From: Litoditis marina
Lineage: Eukaryota > Nematoda > Chromadorea > Rhabditida > Rhabditidae
Direction of reading: 5' to 3'
DNA length: 64,000 nt
NCBI GenBank assembly: GCA_964036275.1
Contig: OZ038440.1
Location: 4,997,690 to 5,061,689 of the forward strand
Part shown: positions 1-13,000 of the stretch, in pieces
Numbering within the stretch: position 1 is the stretch's first letter
Layout: each line of letters begins with the position of its first letter
Notes under the pieces: generated by a model
Databases searched by the model: none
Seen by the model: the letters and a program-made list of their open reading frames with translations, nothing else
What the model was told of the DNA's origin: nothing
Position numbers and translations under genes: made by a program

Positions 1-200
1 TTGTATAGGGAGTGCCAAATTTATAAGCTTCAGCCTCTTGTCGGAATCGAACCCGCGAGCAAAAGATTGGTAGCTGGTCGCTAACCACTGCGCTACGAGA
101 GTACGTTTCCAACAAGTAATGGAATCGAAGACATGTGTCTGTACACAGCGGAAATTGAGATAAACAGTTCCGGCCCGCCTTTCCGTTGGCGACGACTATA
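1..200 (-). repeat. tRNA-derived short repeat, copy 1
   Basis: On the minus strand this copy holds a Pol III A box (TAGCGCAGTGGTTAGCG) and a B box (GGTTCGATTCC) about 30 nt apart, the layout of a tRNA-derived SINE. The head begins TATAGTCG and the tail ends near GGCACTCCCTATA, so both ends look like short TATAG/CTATA inverted tips. Four other copies lie at 20.7, 25.3, 27.6 and 38.9 kb. The acceptor stem of a real tRNA is absent. Confidence 0.85.
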
Positions 201-461
201 GTCAACGTTTAAATGTTCATGTTATATGTGTCACGAATGATCAATCGTTTAGTCATTTAACATTGTCGCGAAAAATACAACTTGGGAGCATTTTTATTTG
301 GAAAATAGACAACTTAGAAATTCAAACGAGCTCCGGGTCGCCCTAGCAATCCTTTGCAAGAATCACCAATGTTCACAAAGTGACCTCAGTGAACAGATAA
401 ATTTTTTTGTTCAACTCGCGAAATGAACAGAATTAGGAGGTGAATTCTATATCTAACCGAG

Positions 462-702
462 TTTTCAGGTAACCTAACCCTTTTTTGGTAACCTCTTTTT
501 CACGTTACCTCAGTCGGTAACCGGTTGTTAACCTAAAATGAAAAGCAGGTTACCTGTTTTTCAACGCAAAATGTGGTTTTTACCGTTAGTTTCCACGGTA
601 ACCGGATTTTAGTTTTAGGTTACTTTCAGGTTACCTACTGAGGTAACCTGAAAAAAGGTTACCAAAAAAAGGTTAGGTTACCTAAAAACCCGGTTAGTTC
701 TA
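462..702. repeat. GGTAACC-rich foldback repeat
   Basis: The left half is dense in GGTAACC/TAACC words and the right half repeats them in reverse complement, giving one large imperfect foldback of about 240 bp. Looser relatives occur at 5312-5492 and 10389-10563. No coding capacity is seen; it is probably a non-autonomous foldback element. Confidence 0.65.
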
Positions 703-1594
703 GAATTGGCCAAATTAGGATAATGAAAATATATTTTGAGTGAAACAAACTTAGTTGAACCATCGAACTGGCAACCTTTGAGTGAAATTGAAGTGCGCGA
801 GGAGCAACTTAATTGAGTACTAGAACTCAAATGTCTCCAGTTACAAAACTTTCAAAATTTTCCTAGTTGGCAACGGATAGGTAGTTTGAAGTTTTCATCT
901 ATGCCAGTTGAACGTAAATAGAGATTCCTACGTACTCTCAAAGCCACTAATAAATGAAATCAGCTGAACTACTGCATGAAATCGCCCTTTACCATTTTTT
1001 GAAAATAGAACTAAGTTCAGGTTACTTCTAGTGATATGTTAGAATTTCAAATGAGAATTATTCGTGAAGAAGAAGAACAATTAGAAAGATTTATATTGCA
1101 GAATAGCAGCCAGATATATGAGTGAAAAAGTAGGCGCGGTAAACATTACACTGTTTGGTGACCGAAAGTGAAAACAACCGATTTGACCACCAGATATCAT
1201 TGACACAGCAGAAATAACTACCACAGCAGAATTTCGGTTAGTAGCATTTTGGTTATACATATGCGTATGCTTATGCTTTTCATGAATATATGTAGAGTTA
1301 CAAAACTTTGATGGTAAATATGTAAAACGAAAAAAAACTCATTCATTACTATTACAATCACTTATTTTGAACATTATCGTAGATTTGTTCCATAGAAACG
1401 AAAACTGATTATTATAGAACATAACTTTCATATTCGATTCACAAGTTATAGGGACGGGTTCACGAGGTCAAGTCGAGGAGTTCAAAAGTTCACGAAGGCA
1501 AGTTAACATTTTCGCTTCGAGACACTTGCACCCTATCATTTAGTGTGTCAAAAATAACAATCGATGATGATTGTGAAATCAAATGAATGTTTAC
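703..1594. other. no gene recognised
   Basis: AT-rich sequence without a convincing exon, RNA gene or repeat. If the exon at 1595-1748 is real, its downstream exons should lie here or beyond the window edge, but I could not identify any. Confidence 0.4.
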
Positions 1595-1748
1595 CTGTAT
1601 CAATTCCGGCAATTCTGTTTCTCAGTAGAAACACAAGAATGATGATGGAAAGTACTCCTAAGCAGAAGGAAGGGACAAAGTACCACCAGAATAGGACATC
1701 ATCGGGAGACACTTCTAGAAAGGTAGTGAAGTAGGAGTATAAATTCAT
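1595..1748 (-). CDS. candidate first exon of a single-pass membrane protein
   Basis: An ATG opens 51 codons that run to a good 5' splice site (ACAG|GTAAAC), leaving one base of a split codon. Residues 18-43 are strongly hydrophobic (around FWWYFVPSFCLGVLSIIIL) and are followed by LLRNR, so this reads as a short N-terminal segment, one membrane helix, then a basic cytoplasmic flank. I do not recognise the family. Downstream exons are not found. A degenerate copy sharing VLFWWY in the same frame lies inside a legumain intron near 21.4 kb, which suggests this exon belongs to a duplicated unit. A chance ORF is not excluded. Confidence 0.45.
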
Positions 1749-3570
1749 CGAAATGAATGATTACAAGTAATTAGTCATTAGGTTCGCGATCGATAGTCGG
1801 GAGAACAATCGGTATCAACCCATCAAGGCGAGCCACTACGCCGGTTCCCTGTTGCGCATTTCACTATCAACTTTTGGCATCTTTTGTCTCTTTTTCATTC
1901 TTTTATGTTTTTTATGGCATTCTAAACGGAATGTGTTGCATTTTAAGATGCAACACATTAGCTCAGAAACTATATGATTATTAACTTGCAGGGCAACGCT
2001 TTTTTAAATTGGCAAACCTACAAACCAAGCTATAGCATAACCATTCGGTTAGTTTATCAAACTCGAAATAGGTTTTGAGAATGAAAATAACATGATTTTA
2101 GCCGTCAATCTTATTATTATTATTATTTACATTGAATATTTAAGGAGTGCTCATACATAGTGATACATACAAGCGTTAGATTTTCAATAAGTAAAGTGTA
2201 CAATCACAAAGTTCAAAATAAAAACCTCCTTATTTCCAGAAAAGCCAAACCAACCGAGAGTGGATTGAAAGGCAGCCGTGTCCATAGCAAGTAAGTGTGA
2301 GCAACTGAGGGAACTTTAACGTGTTTCGTGAAATTTGTGTCGCGTGGATCGCCATTATGCTAATTTGGCACTAATTTTAGGACGAATACACTCGTCGTCA
2401 TAGATTGCAGTTAAGTTAAATGATATCTGTAACATTCGTGTTTTATGAAATGTGTCGTGTTCTGTAAGCTACGCTGAATTAACACCACTTAAAATATGAA
2501 TTGAACTACTTATGAATCAACTGTCAAGTTTTTCGTGAGAGACGGTGATATCATTTTATATTAATTCATGCATCGGTTGAAAAATTAAAGGTTTTATCAC
2601 AGTTCATGCGAGTGCATCTATTTTCTGCTTCTGACAAACGATACATAGTTGTTTTTCTCTGTTGTGTTTGTAGTTTGATCCCGATATATTTCTTCGTAAT
2701 TCCAAAGTTCTGATGTGTGTTGCTCGACATTCGAAACTTCTGCTGCCAACTTACTCGAAATACTCTACTGCAGTTCGCTCTAATCGGGCGCAGCGCGGAG
2801 CGCTGCGCAGACTAGTTTTTGTTCAGAGGTCTGCAGACATTCCAAAACAGTTTATTACCATTTTCTCCAAAGACCGTCGACCATTTTCCTAGATATTTGC
2901 ATGAATCACTGAAGGGCAACACATCTACAAGACACTAAGTTCACGGTCCAAGTAAAATTAGTTGAGAGGAGTTAGGGGGCCAAATGTCTCGCAAAAATGG
3001 CTTCCGTGTTCGGCGGCGGAGGCGGCGGCGGTGACAAAAGTGTCCGCCTCCTCAAATCTCGGCATAGTTTCGCTCAAAATTAGCTTATCCCGAAAATTCT
3101 CACATTGTTGAAAAGCTAAAAAAAGTTGAGGTATACGTATTTTTCAGGTATGTCTGAAATTTGAATATTACGTGTGAAAGGGCCAAGAATGGTCTCGCGA
3201 AACATCATGGATAGACCGGTTTCGTGAAAATAAAAATGAAATAAGAGTTTAACGTGTAGTAGAAAGACGTTTTCCAATGAAGACCTCATGACAGGCGGTT
3301 ACAGCTTGGGTTCACTCCTATTCACATGTCTGAATGGAGACTTGGATAAAAGCTCTATTCAAGCACGGCGAACGAAGGTTCGATTCCTGCCTGGAGCAAA
3401 AAAAATGCTCTCATTTGAACGAAGGTATAACTACGTCAATCGTTCTAAACTACGGCGCCGTTAAAAACTCCAATAGAACCTCATAACATTCCTCGTTTAG
3501 CTCATTGTTCATAAAATATCATTTTTAATAAAAGTGACCGTTACTTCGTAACTATAGAAAAAGAGTTCTG
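1749..3570. other. intergenic stretch, no confident gene
   Basis: Mostly AT-rich. Notable points are a GC palindrome GCGCAGCGCGGAGCGCTGCGC near 2788-2810 and a 28-codon plus-strand ORF starting at 2997 with a glycine run (MASVFGGGGGGGD) that has no supported splice partner. A B-box-like GGTTCGATTCCTG near 3378 suggests a decayed tRNA-like fragment. Confidence 0.4.
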
Positions 3571-3898
3571 TTAGTATAAAAAACGGATGTAAAGAAAGTT
3601 AAGATTAGTTTTGGATGAAAAGTGTGCAAGAAATATGAAAGAAGTCCAATAAAAATTATTTGAGGAAAAGGCTAATCTCGCTTTTGTTGAAAAAAGAGTG
3701 TAAGCTAGATCATTGTGAGTTGCAGTCAGAATTTTCTTTTCGGTAACAAAAAACTCGGTATCCATTTTTTTCTGAACTTTGAACCGAGCGAGATTAGCCT
3801 TTTCCTCAAATAATTTTTATTGGACTTCTTTCATATTTCTTGCACACTTTTCATGCAAAACTAATCTTAACTTTCTTTACATCCGTTTTTTATACTAA
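3571..3898. repeat. inverted repeat, 112-bp arms, 104-bp loop
   Basis: Arms 3571-3682 and 3787-3898 are reverse complements with a single mismatch. The outer tips read TTAGTATAAA and TTTATACTAA. The structure starts 112 bp past the stop codon of the sphingosine-kinase-like gene (minus strand), so it probably falls in the 3' UTR or just beyond it. A transcript crossing it would form a long hairpin. Confidence 0.9.
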
Positions 3899-4010
3899 TA
3901 ACTTTATCGTTTACATTCAAAACACGTAACGAAATCTATTTTATGCAACAAATAATGTGAACAAAATATTAATAACATATATTACAATGTTTAGTATATA
4001 TACCCATCTA

Positions 4011-7000
4011 TTAAGTGAACACAGCCGTCTTCATAGAAGTGGTTGTAGCTTGTAGTCTAGTGCAATCGATAACCTCTCCGTCCACAACTAGAAGAGATTT
4101 GGGATCTTCTGGCGTCAGACGGAATGATGACACTTCCACTTGCTGCAAATTCAATAATGGACTGATTGGGAAAAACGTGGAAACATTTTTCCTTCACCCC
4201 TCACTTTTCTCAATCTAGCCAGGCAGTAGGATTTGTACTTCAACCCTCAAGGTCAGAAGTTCTGGATATAAAGTCCGTTTACTAGCAAATCATGTATTTC
4301 TTTTCCACAACAACGGACAAACACCACAAATCTGAAATCTAATTTGCGTATCGCCAACATTTCTAAACCAACCTTCGTACAGCTCAGATCCAAATGAGTT
4401 CCATTGTCGATTCCTGATAAGAAGTTCACCATCTGTAACTTGCTTTTGACGTCTTTCCGTAACACGTACGTGAGATAAATTCGATCATCGTCCAGTTTTG
4501 CCCGAGGCATAAAGTGACCGGTCCGCGAGATATGCGACAGTGAGCACTGAAACGGGAATATGTGGTGAGCAAATGAGTCACGTGAATCTCGTGAACCGAA
4601 GCCCAAACTACAGATCTTGGTTATACTCACAGTTTAGAAATTGAACAATCGTGCTGTGGTGAAAGACTGAACTACAATGCTCATCTATCTCCACTGAAGA
4701 CCAGGCTACAACTTCACTCAAACACCAAACTACATTTTTTCCTTGCACCCACCGCGTAGACACCGACGAAGTCTTCCTGTATCGTAACCCAGTCATCGGG
4801 TAGGTCTCCTTCCAGAGAAGGCACCTCGTCCGTGTGACTACAGTGCCACAGCTCGTCGTCCTTCCGCTGACTCGTCGTGCTACTGGAGCTGCAGTCCTTC
4901 AGTGGAATCTGAAGAAAATGTGTGTGACATTTGTAGTTTGTAGTTCAGTACGGTGGAATTCAAAGCGGGTGGAGACTATGCATCTAGCTCTAAACCGCTG
5001 TGTTTGTATGCCACATATTTGTATGCGTTTGATTATGCCATACTCCAGTGGTAATTCGAGAATCAGGCTTTGCAGGCAGACAAAACTACATCTCAAATTT
5101 CGTACCGTTCCTTCACTTATAACTCAGTTTTAGTCTTTCTGATCCTATCACTTTGAGTTATGAATAATGTTCTAAGAATCCATTACAGCTTAGCGTAATA
5201 CAGCATGTTTGACTATAATCTGACCAACACAAATCTTCTCTCTTGATTTTTACTTTTATACTCAACCTCATCATTCATAAAGTTGGCATAATCTGGGCGA
5301 ATTCTTTATTCAACCCGGTATTTCGTTCACCCTAGCAGATAACCCATAACCGGATTACCTCTTTGTTCACCCCTTTGTTAACCACTTGGTAACCCCCAAT
5401 TTCCCCCAAAATATATTGTAAAAAAAGTTACAAAGCGGTTAACAAAAAGGTTAACCAGGTAACCCGCTTCCAGTCACCTGATAGGGTTAACGGAATACGC
5501 GATTCCTTGTGGAATTTACCCATAATTTGAAACAAAAAACGAGTCTAACCATGTCTTGTTGTGTGGATCCATATACGTCAAATGAAGTGCCGGGACAGTG
5601 CGAGGAGGTGGAAGAATAGGGCTTATACGAGAGACGGCCCCGATACGAACGAAGTTCTATAGAATAACAATATTTATAATTATAATACTAGTATTGATTA
5701 TAATAGTCTTGATGTTGATTGAACGAATGTGGCAACGATACGAACCAAGTAGAACATGCAGTACTTTTCCTTTAGAACCTTCGTGACGTGGTAATGTGCT
5801 AATTCACCGTGAATGTCAAAAGTTTATACAAGTATTTTCATACGAACAAATTCTGCATAAACGCGACGGCCTATAAAGTTTGAAGGAAGCTGACTGTTCC
5901 CGACCTGCTTAGTGAAGTGGAAAATGAAGCTAAATGAAAGTAATTGCTTTCAAGTGTTATTTGTTGAGGTATCTCGCATTCTCAGTCAGTTCCAATTAAA
6001 ATATGATTTTGTAGACAAACAAATGCTGTTGTTTCCACTATCCTTATCTGAAAATTTCTATATGCATAAGTTTTTAGTTCTTTTTTTATGTCAGTTTAAA
6101 TGGTCTAAGTTCGTGATTCCATGTGTTTCTATCACTATACTGATAAATTATCATCATTATGTTCCCGAACCAAATTCGATTTGTTCTGAACTCACTCATT
6201 GCCCTTATTATAGCCGTGAGCACAAATCGATTGGATCCCAGAGTAGATCTCCACCGCTCGCTCTCAATGTCTGGAAAGAAAAAGATGGATATTTCAGAAC
6301 TTAGGTTAGTTTTACGGTGTTTTATAGATCTGCTGGCAGTCAACAACTACAATTCTGTAAAGTACATTCTCATTTCATTCGTCGTGGCGTGCGGTCTGTT
6401 CTCATTCCCCTTCCGACGAATTGATTTGAGTTTCTCGAGCCAAGCTGGATAGGGGAACCATGGCTCTAAATCCCCCATCAGACTGCCTAAGTCTCTGCTC
6501 TCTGAACTGTCGTGGATTGGGACAGGTCGCCAAGATGAAGCTCATGCTCACGGGATTGAAGAAGATTCATTGGGACATTGTTGCTCTACAAGAAGTGAAG
6601 AGGAAGGATACTGTGGTGGAAACACAGCCAGACGGTGAAGTTTTATACTATTTTTCCGAAAATAGTATCCACGGTACTGGATTCCTAGTTCATAGTAACT
6701 TCGCAACTAATATCATCGGATTCTACCCTGTTACTTCAAGACTGTCGTATTTGGATGTCAAATGTCGGTCTTTCACATTGCGCTTCATTTCCTGCTATGC
6801 TCCTACAACAGCCTCCTCGGATGTTGAATATAATGCTTTCCTGTCTGATCTCAACAAAGTAATAACTTTTACTTCATTGCACGTTTTCAAGCTCGAAAGC
6901 TGGTATACGTGTTTCCACCTACCATTTTGAATGGTGAAAGGCAGCTGGGGCGATTTCGCCAAACCAACTCGAGGGAAACACGCTTTAGAAAGTATATATT

Positions 7001-10000
7001 AGGTTATTTATTTGAACAAAATATATTGTGTCACTAGGACGTTTTGGGTGTTATTGTTATATGAATGTGCTCAGTAAAAGATGTACTCAAAAATCGTTTC
7101 GACCCTGATTCTTGAATCAGGGTCGAAACGATTTTTGAGTACATCTTTTACTGAGCACATTCATATAACAATAACACCCAAAACGTCCTAGTGACACAAT
7201 ATATTTTGTTCAAATAAATAACCTAAAGTAATAACTAGTTGTTCCGGGAACATTTTACCATTCGTAGGAGGGGATTTCAACGCAAAATTGGGAAGACGCA
7301 CAAATCAAGAAAATGCAATAGGAAGGTACGGCCCAAATATGAGAAACGATCGCGGGCAAATTCTTCTTGATTGGATGGAAACCAACAACTACCGATCTTG
7401 GAACTCGTTTTTCGAAAAACGAAAACCGCGTTTGTGGACGTGGCGTTCACCGAATGGATTCACGTTCAACCAGATCGACTTTTTTCTCTCTCGACCAACG
7501 ATGAATGTAAGAAACGTCGACGTGATAAATCAATTTGATTACGACAGTGACCACCGTCTCATTCGTGCCACCGTTCGCATAGGAAAACAGAAAAGAAAAC
7601 AGACGGAGAGGAAAAAGAACAGAACAGTCAGCCAGGCTCTTTTCAAATACAGCATGTCCGTTGAGGAGGACGCAGCAACCAACACAATGAGCACAAATCA
7701 GTTATACGAACATCTCCGTACCCGTCTATCAACATCCTATGAGATTGCCACGTGTCGTACAATACCTGAACCTTTCATCTCCAAAAAGACCATGGACCTG
7801 ATGGGTCGAAGACGTGCCTTACAAACCGATCAAACTCCTGCTGGAAGAATTCAGTTCGTAATCGCAAGCAAAGCAGCCCGATGCAGCCGTAAAGATGACG
7901 TCAGATTGAGACGCGAAGTTCGCCTGAAGCGAGCCCTCGATAAAGGAATGAGCCTGAAAAGTGTCATGAAGGATGGTAACGGAAATCGAAATCACTTTGT
8001 CCACTTGAAAGGTGCTGACGGTCTCCTGAAAATGACTCCTCTGGAATATCGGATGTCGTCAAACAGTTTTATGGCAAGCTGTATGGAACTACCAATCAAA
8101 CTACGATCAACATCACGCCTCCCTCCGAACCACTTCCTCTTTTTCTCGAGAGCGAAGTTCTTCTCGCGATCCGACAAACAACCGCGGGATCATCACCTGG
8201 CACTGACAAAGTTCCGCCAGAAGCACTCAGATGGTCGAGCACAATCATTGTCAAAGATGTTACCAGGATGTTCAACGATGTTTTGATGAACGGGCTTCTC
8301 CCAGCAAATATGATGATCTCGAAAACTATCCTCCTTCACAAAAAGGGAGATGTTGCGGACATAGCCAACTACAGACCGATTTCGTTGCTAAACACTTTGT
8401 ACAAAGTGCTGTCCCGATGTATCCTGAACCGATTGGAGCCACTCATGAAGCAGAACATTTCCGAAGAACAGATGGGGTTTCGAAGACATTATGGAACCGC
8501 CGACAACCTTCACGTAGTACGCCAAATGATCGAGAAGTCCAGAGAATACGAAATGCCCTTGTATCTTTGCTTTGTGGATCTTGCCAAAGCTTTCGACAGC
8601 ATCGAACACTGCTCAATATGGTCATCCTTGGAGGAAATTGGCGCCCATCCTCAGCTGATCGAAGTTCTCCAAAACATTTATGCCTTTGCTGTCAGTACCA
8701 TAGAAGTCAATGGAAAGAAGATAGAAGTTGATATCAGAAGAGGCGTTCGACAAGGAGACGTGATATCACCTCGATTGTTCACCATGGTGTTAGACAGCGC
8801 TCTTCGCAAAGTGGACTGGTCAGGGACTGGAATCCGTATCAATGGTCAACAACTAACCCACATTTTGTTTGCCGATGACTGCTTACTGTTCGCCAAAAAC
8901 AGAGCCAGCCTCAAAACAATGATGGAGAAGTTTTCCACTGCCTGTGACAAAGTTGGTCTGAAAATAAATCCGAAGAAGTCAGAATACATGAACAACCAGA
9001 ACGAAGCCACTCCATTGAAGTTCCAAGGTTGTGAAATCCTGCCAAAATCAGATGTGAAGTATCTCGGTGCAAACATATCCATCGGAGGAGACTGGACAAA
9101 AGAAATCAACCGAAGAATTTCCTCCGCGTGGGCAGGGTTCAATACCTACCGAAATATCCTGAAGGCAAAATCGTTCCCGATGAGCATGAAGCGGAAGTTG
9201 TTCAACACTACCATTCTACCACGTTTGATCTACGGCTGTGAATCCTGGTCTTTGTCGAAGTCGTCTATGGAAAGACTCCGCGTAGTTCAAAGAAAGATGG
9301 AACGTGCCATGCTGAATGTCCATGTCCAGGACCACCGTCCAAGTACCGTTATCCGCGGAATTACTCGGTTGTCGGATGTAGCTCAGGAAGCTACAAAACA
9401 TAAATTCAATTTTGCTTCCAGGCTTGCCCATATGTCGAAGAGTCGTTGGTCCCTGATCGTTTCCGAGTGGCGCCCGTTTGATCGAGAGCGGGTGCGTGGC
9501 CGCCCAATGGTCCGTTGGCGTGATGAACTTGTCGAGGCAGTTCGGAGTTATAACCGAGCCGTGAGAAGAGGCCGAGTCCGGCCACCTAATATCCGTGGCG
9601 AAGAGATATTCCGAGTATGCAGAGATAAAGATATCTGGAGGGCAGTCAAGGAACACCATTTCGCAACGATTTGAAGTGATCTAATAAATCTTGAAATCTT
9701 GAAATCTTGAACAGTGAGAATTGCGAAAGCCAGCTAGGGGATCAAACTAAAAAGTCAAATCGCTTTCTGGTGCACGAATCATCTCAAACTGAATGAACTT
9801 TCCTAATTTGTTCAACGTACCAAAAACCGCAACCCAACTACATGGGACTTCTTTTTATTAATCGTAATACCGCGGCATTCGCAATTTTTGAGCTCGTTCA
9901 TACAAACAGTGTTATTTGTACAGTATTTCAATTTTACAATTTTTCCCCCTCTATAACTTATATGAACAAATGTTTTTGTGAAAAAAAGTTTTTCCAAGTT

Positions 10001-13000
10001 CAAATGACTTGTTTCCATCTATACCCACCAATATCAGCCATGATTCCCCATCCGACGCTGAGAAATGCGGCCATATTCTGGGTTTCCGTCTGAACGTGGA
10101 GAAGATTGATCGGCTGAGCTTCCGGGCGAGGTCCGGTCACTATGTCAATGGCATGCGAGGCGAAATAGGAGTCTTTCAGAGACAAACTGAAAATGTAGGT
10201 GTTGTTGTAGGAGACATTTGATTGGTCAAGTGGTTAGAGCGTTCGGCTGTCGCTCCACCGACCTGGGTTCGATCCCCGCACGCCACCTTATTCCTAATCT
10301 CGTCACCGCATGAGCATTTACTGAACTTTTACAACTGCCCGAGGGAGCGGAACGTAAACTGGGTCAATTCTCTCTTTTGAGTCAGCTCACTGATAGTCGG
10401 TTGGTAACTTAAATTTGGGTTTCCTTACAAACTCACGGTAAAAACAACATTTTGTGTTTGAAAAACAGGTAACAGGTTTGTCATGTTAGGTCCCCAACCG
10501 GTTACGGTTACCCAGGGAAAGGTTACCAAAAACGGTTAGCTTACCAAGCAACCTGGTTACATATGGAATTCACCGAAAAACTGACCTGTTTGCCGCAAAA
10601 ACTGAGGACAGTAGACCGTTTCCTGACCCCGAGGGAACAATTCCAATGGGCAGTCGAGATACCAACAGATAGGCATCTTTTCGAGAGCAAATACCATTCA
10701 CAACCTGAAATTTCACCGATGTACTTTCCAGATTTGTCGTTAAAGATGGTCTGACAGGAACTTAATCTCGTGTCTAGCGCCCCACGGTTAATCCCGTCGC
10801 TCCAATGCAAATGCGCAACAAAAACTCATTTATTGATATCTTTCTTGAACATTTGATCACTATTCGTTTGCAGATTTTATAAAACATGGTTGTTGGGTCT
10901 TATTTGCATTGGAGCGACGGGATTACCCTTGGAGCGCAAGGCACGAGATTCGGTTCCTGTCAGACCATCTTTAAGTTGCGTCAATGGTTTGCGTCAAGTA
11001 GGATTGCCACAAATTGGTGTCACTGGTGCGCACGTTAGCACACTCTGTGAACCTGTGAACGTTAACGTTAAAGCAGGACGATTATGTGGACCAATCCCGG
11101 CGCATCCCCCCTTTAAACTGTAATTGAAAAGTTTAAAGGACTGCAGCAAGATTAATCACATAATTGTCCTGCTTTAAAGAAGGACGATTATGTGGTCCAA
11201 TCGCAACCCTTCAGTCCTTTAAACTGCAATACATTTTTCTATTTCAAATTAAAGGATCGTTGAAACGGGATTGGTTCACATAATCGTCCTTCTTTAACGC
11301 TCACAGCCGTGTTACTGTACTCGTTACTGCATTGTGTTCATATTCAATTCTGTGACTGTATTCTCCAAAGTCGTGTCTGAACTTCTGATTTCATCCTACA
11401 TTTCTCCTCTTTTCACATATTTTTCACGCTCTCGTTTGCGCAAAAATAAATCACAGTTTCGACTGACGTCATTCCCGACGGACAAGCGCAGGAGCTGACA
11501 ACAGTTCTCATGACAACGAGTATGGTCGACCTCATTCTTACTGAGACTCCTACACCTACAGGACACATTCTAACTTTCCACTGACTGCTAATTAGCCAAA
11601 ACCTCGAGTTTGTTTCAACTGTTGTGATGAGAAAGCAGAAAAGTACGCCGAAATCCTCAACCTTTTCGGAACAGTTTACGTGTTTGAGAAGATTCGTAAT
11701 CCTACTGTATGAGTCTCTGTCGGAATGAGAAAGACTATACTTGAAAGGTGTACATTTAGCATTTGGGTTTTTGCAGAGCGTGCGCCTAAGCCTGAGCGAG
11801 AAAACTGATCTCCGCGAGATTTTCTTAAAGTTCCACTTATTTATTCTGATTTCCTTCAACGAAAAAGTGTATAACGTACAAACCTGGTTGGAATCCCTTG
11901 GTTCCCAGCCTTAGTTGATAAAAATGTAATACACTAGAAGTCAATTGAATAGTCACGTGAAGTTAGCATTCTAGTGAGGTACCGTGCACTTTGTCATTGC
12001 ACGCTTCTGAGTTCTGCTGTGTTCAAAATGTTTCACGTGACTGTGTCGAATAACAGTATAGTATGGCTATCCTAATAACGTGCTTGTTTGGAAGAAGAAT
12101 ACTCCGAAAACGAACCTCAAACACGAGCCCATCCCCGGACAATATTATTATTCCATTGAACTTGTTCAAGTCGGTCCTGGTGGAGACTATCGATCGAGCA
12201 TGATTCGGACCAGCTGAATATAGTCACTGTCATTCCTACTGACAGTTGGCAACGTGCCAATGAATATTCCAGGCTATTTTTCACCAGTTTGGGGTTTTAA
12301 AAACTGCAAATCTCTGTTAGCGGTTGTCCAGAAACGGTATGCTAGAAGATCCCGGCACCTTCATCCCATCCTGCGTCTCTCGTTCTGTCTCACTATTTCT
12401 CGTCTCTTACATCCCGACGGGATGACAGAGCAGAGAAACAGCGTATGTTCGAGGAGACGCAGGATGGGATGAAAGTGGCGGGATCTTCTAGAATACGTAC
12501 TCAGTTCCATAAGAACACACAACTGGAAAATGTCTTTAGAATACTTACGTTTACTTACGTTTGCACGAAAAATAGTGAATGATATATTTTTTCATCTCTT
12601 ATGAGATAGAGTTGTTAATCGAGTTAAAAATGTCGAGTTTGGTTTGAAAGTCAGAATACTCGAAAATCGTATATAAAACTGGCTTTTCATGTTTGAGATT
12701 GGAAAAGGAACGAAGAGGTCATTTACAACTGTAGTGTTCAATGTACCAATCACATTGAATTATTTTCAACAAACATAAAGTGTTTGAAATAACCAATAAT
12801 AACCGAAAAGTAGACTCACTAGTAATGACAAGCTCGTAGTCTATGTTGTTCTTCTTTAACCGGGGTTCAACCTTAAAAACAATACAATAATGTTTACATC
12901 TTTTGTTTGATTGTTTTAATTTGTAGGCATTTCAGCTCAGAAATAAACTCTACTTACAGCTAAATGAGACCTTAAGTCCTGAACTTACTGTATAAACTGT

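Noticed and set aside
4253..4630. 125-codon minus-strand ORF as a one-exon gene
   Set aside because: Its middle is exon 4546-4373 of the lipid kinase gene; the ends are intron read-through beyond TTTCAG and GTTGGT.
7288..8286. 332-codon ORF taken as a full protein
   Set aside because: Its last 85 codons are out of frame; a base is missing near 8030 and the true LINE frame continues from 8031.
10221..10288. Functional tRNA gene
   Set aside because: The acceptor stem halves do not pair and the D stem is weak.
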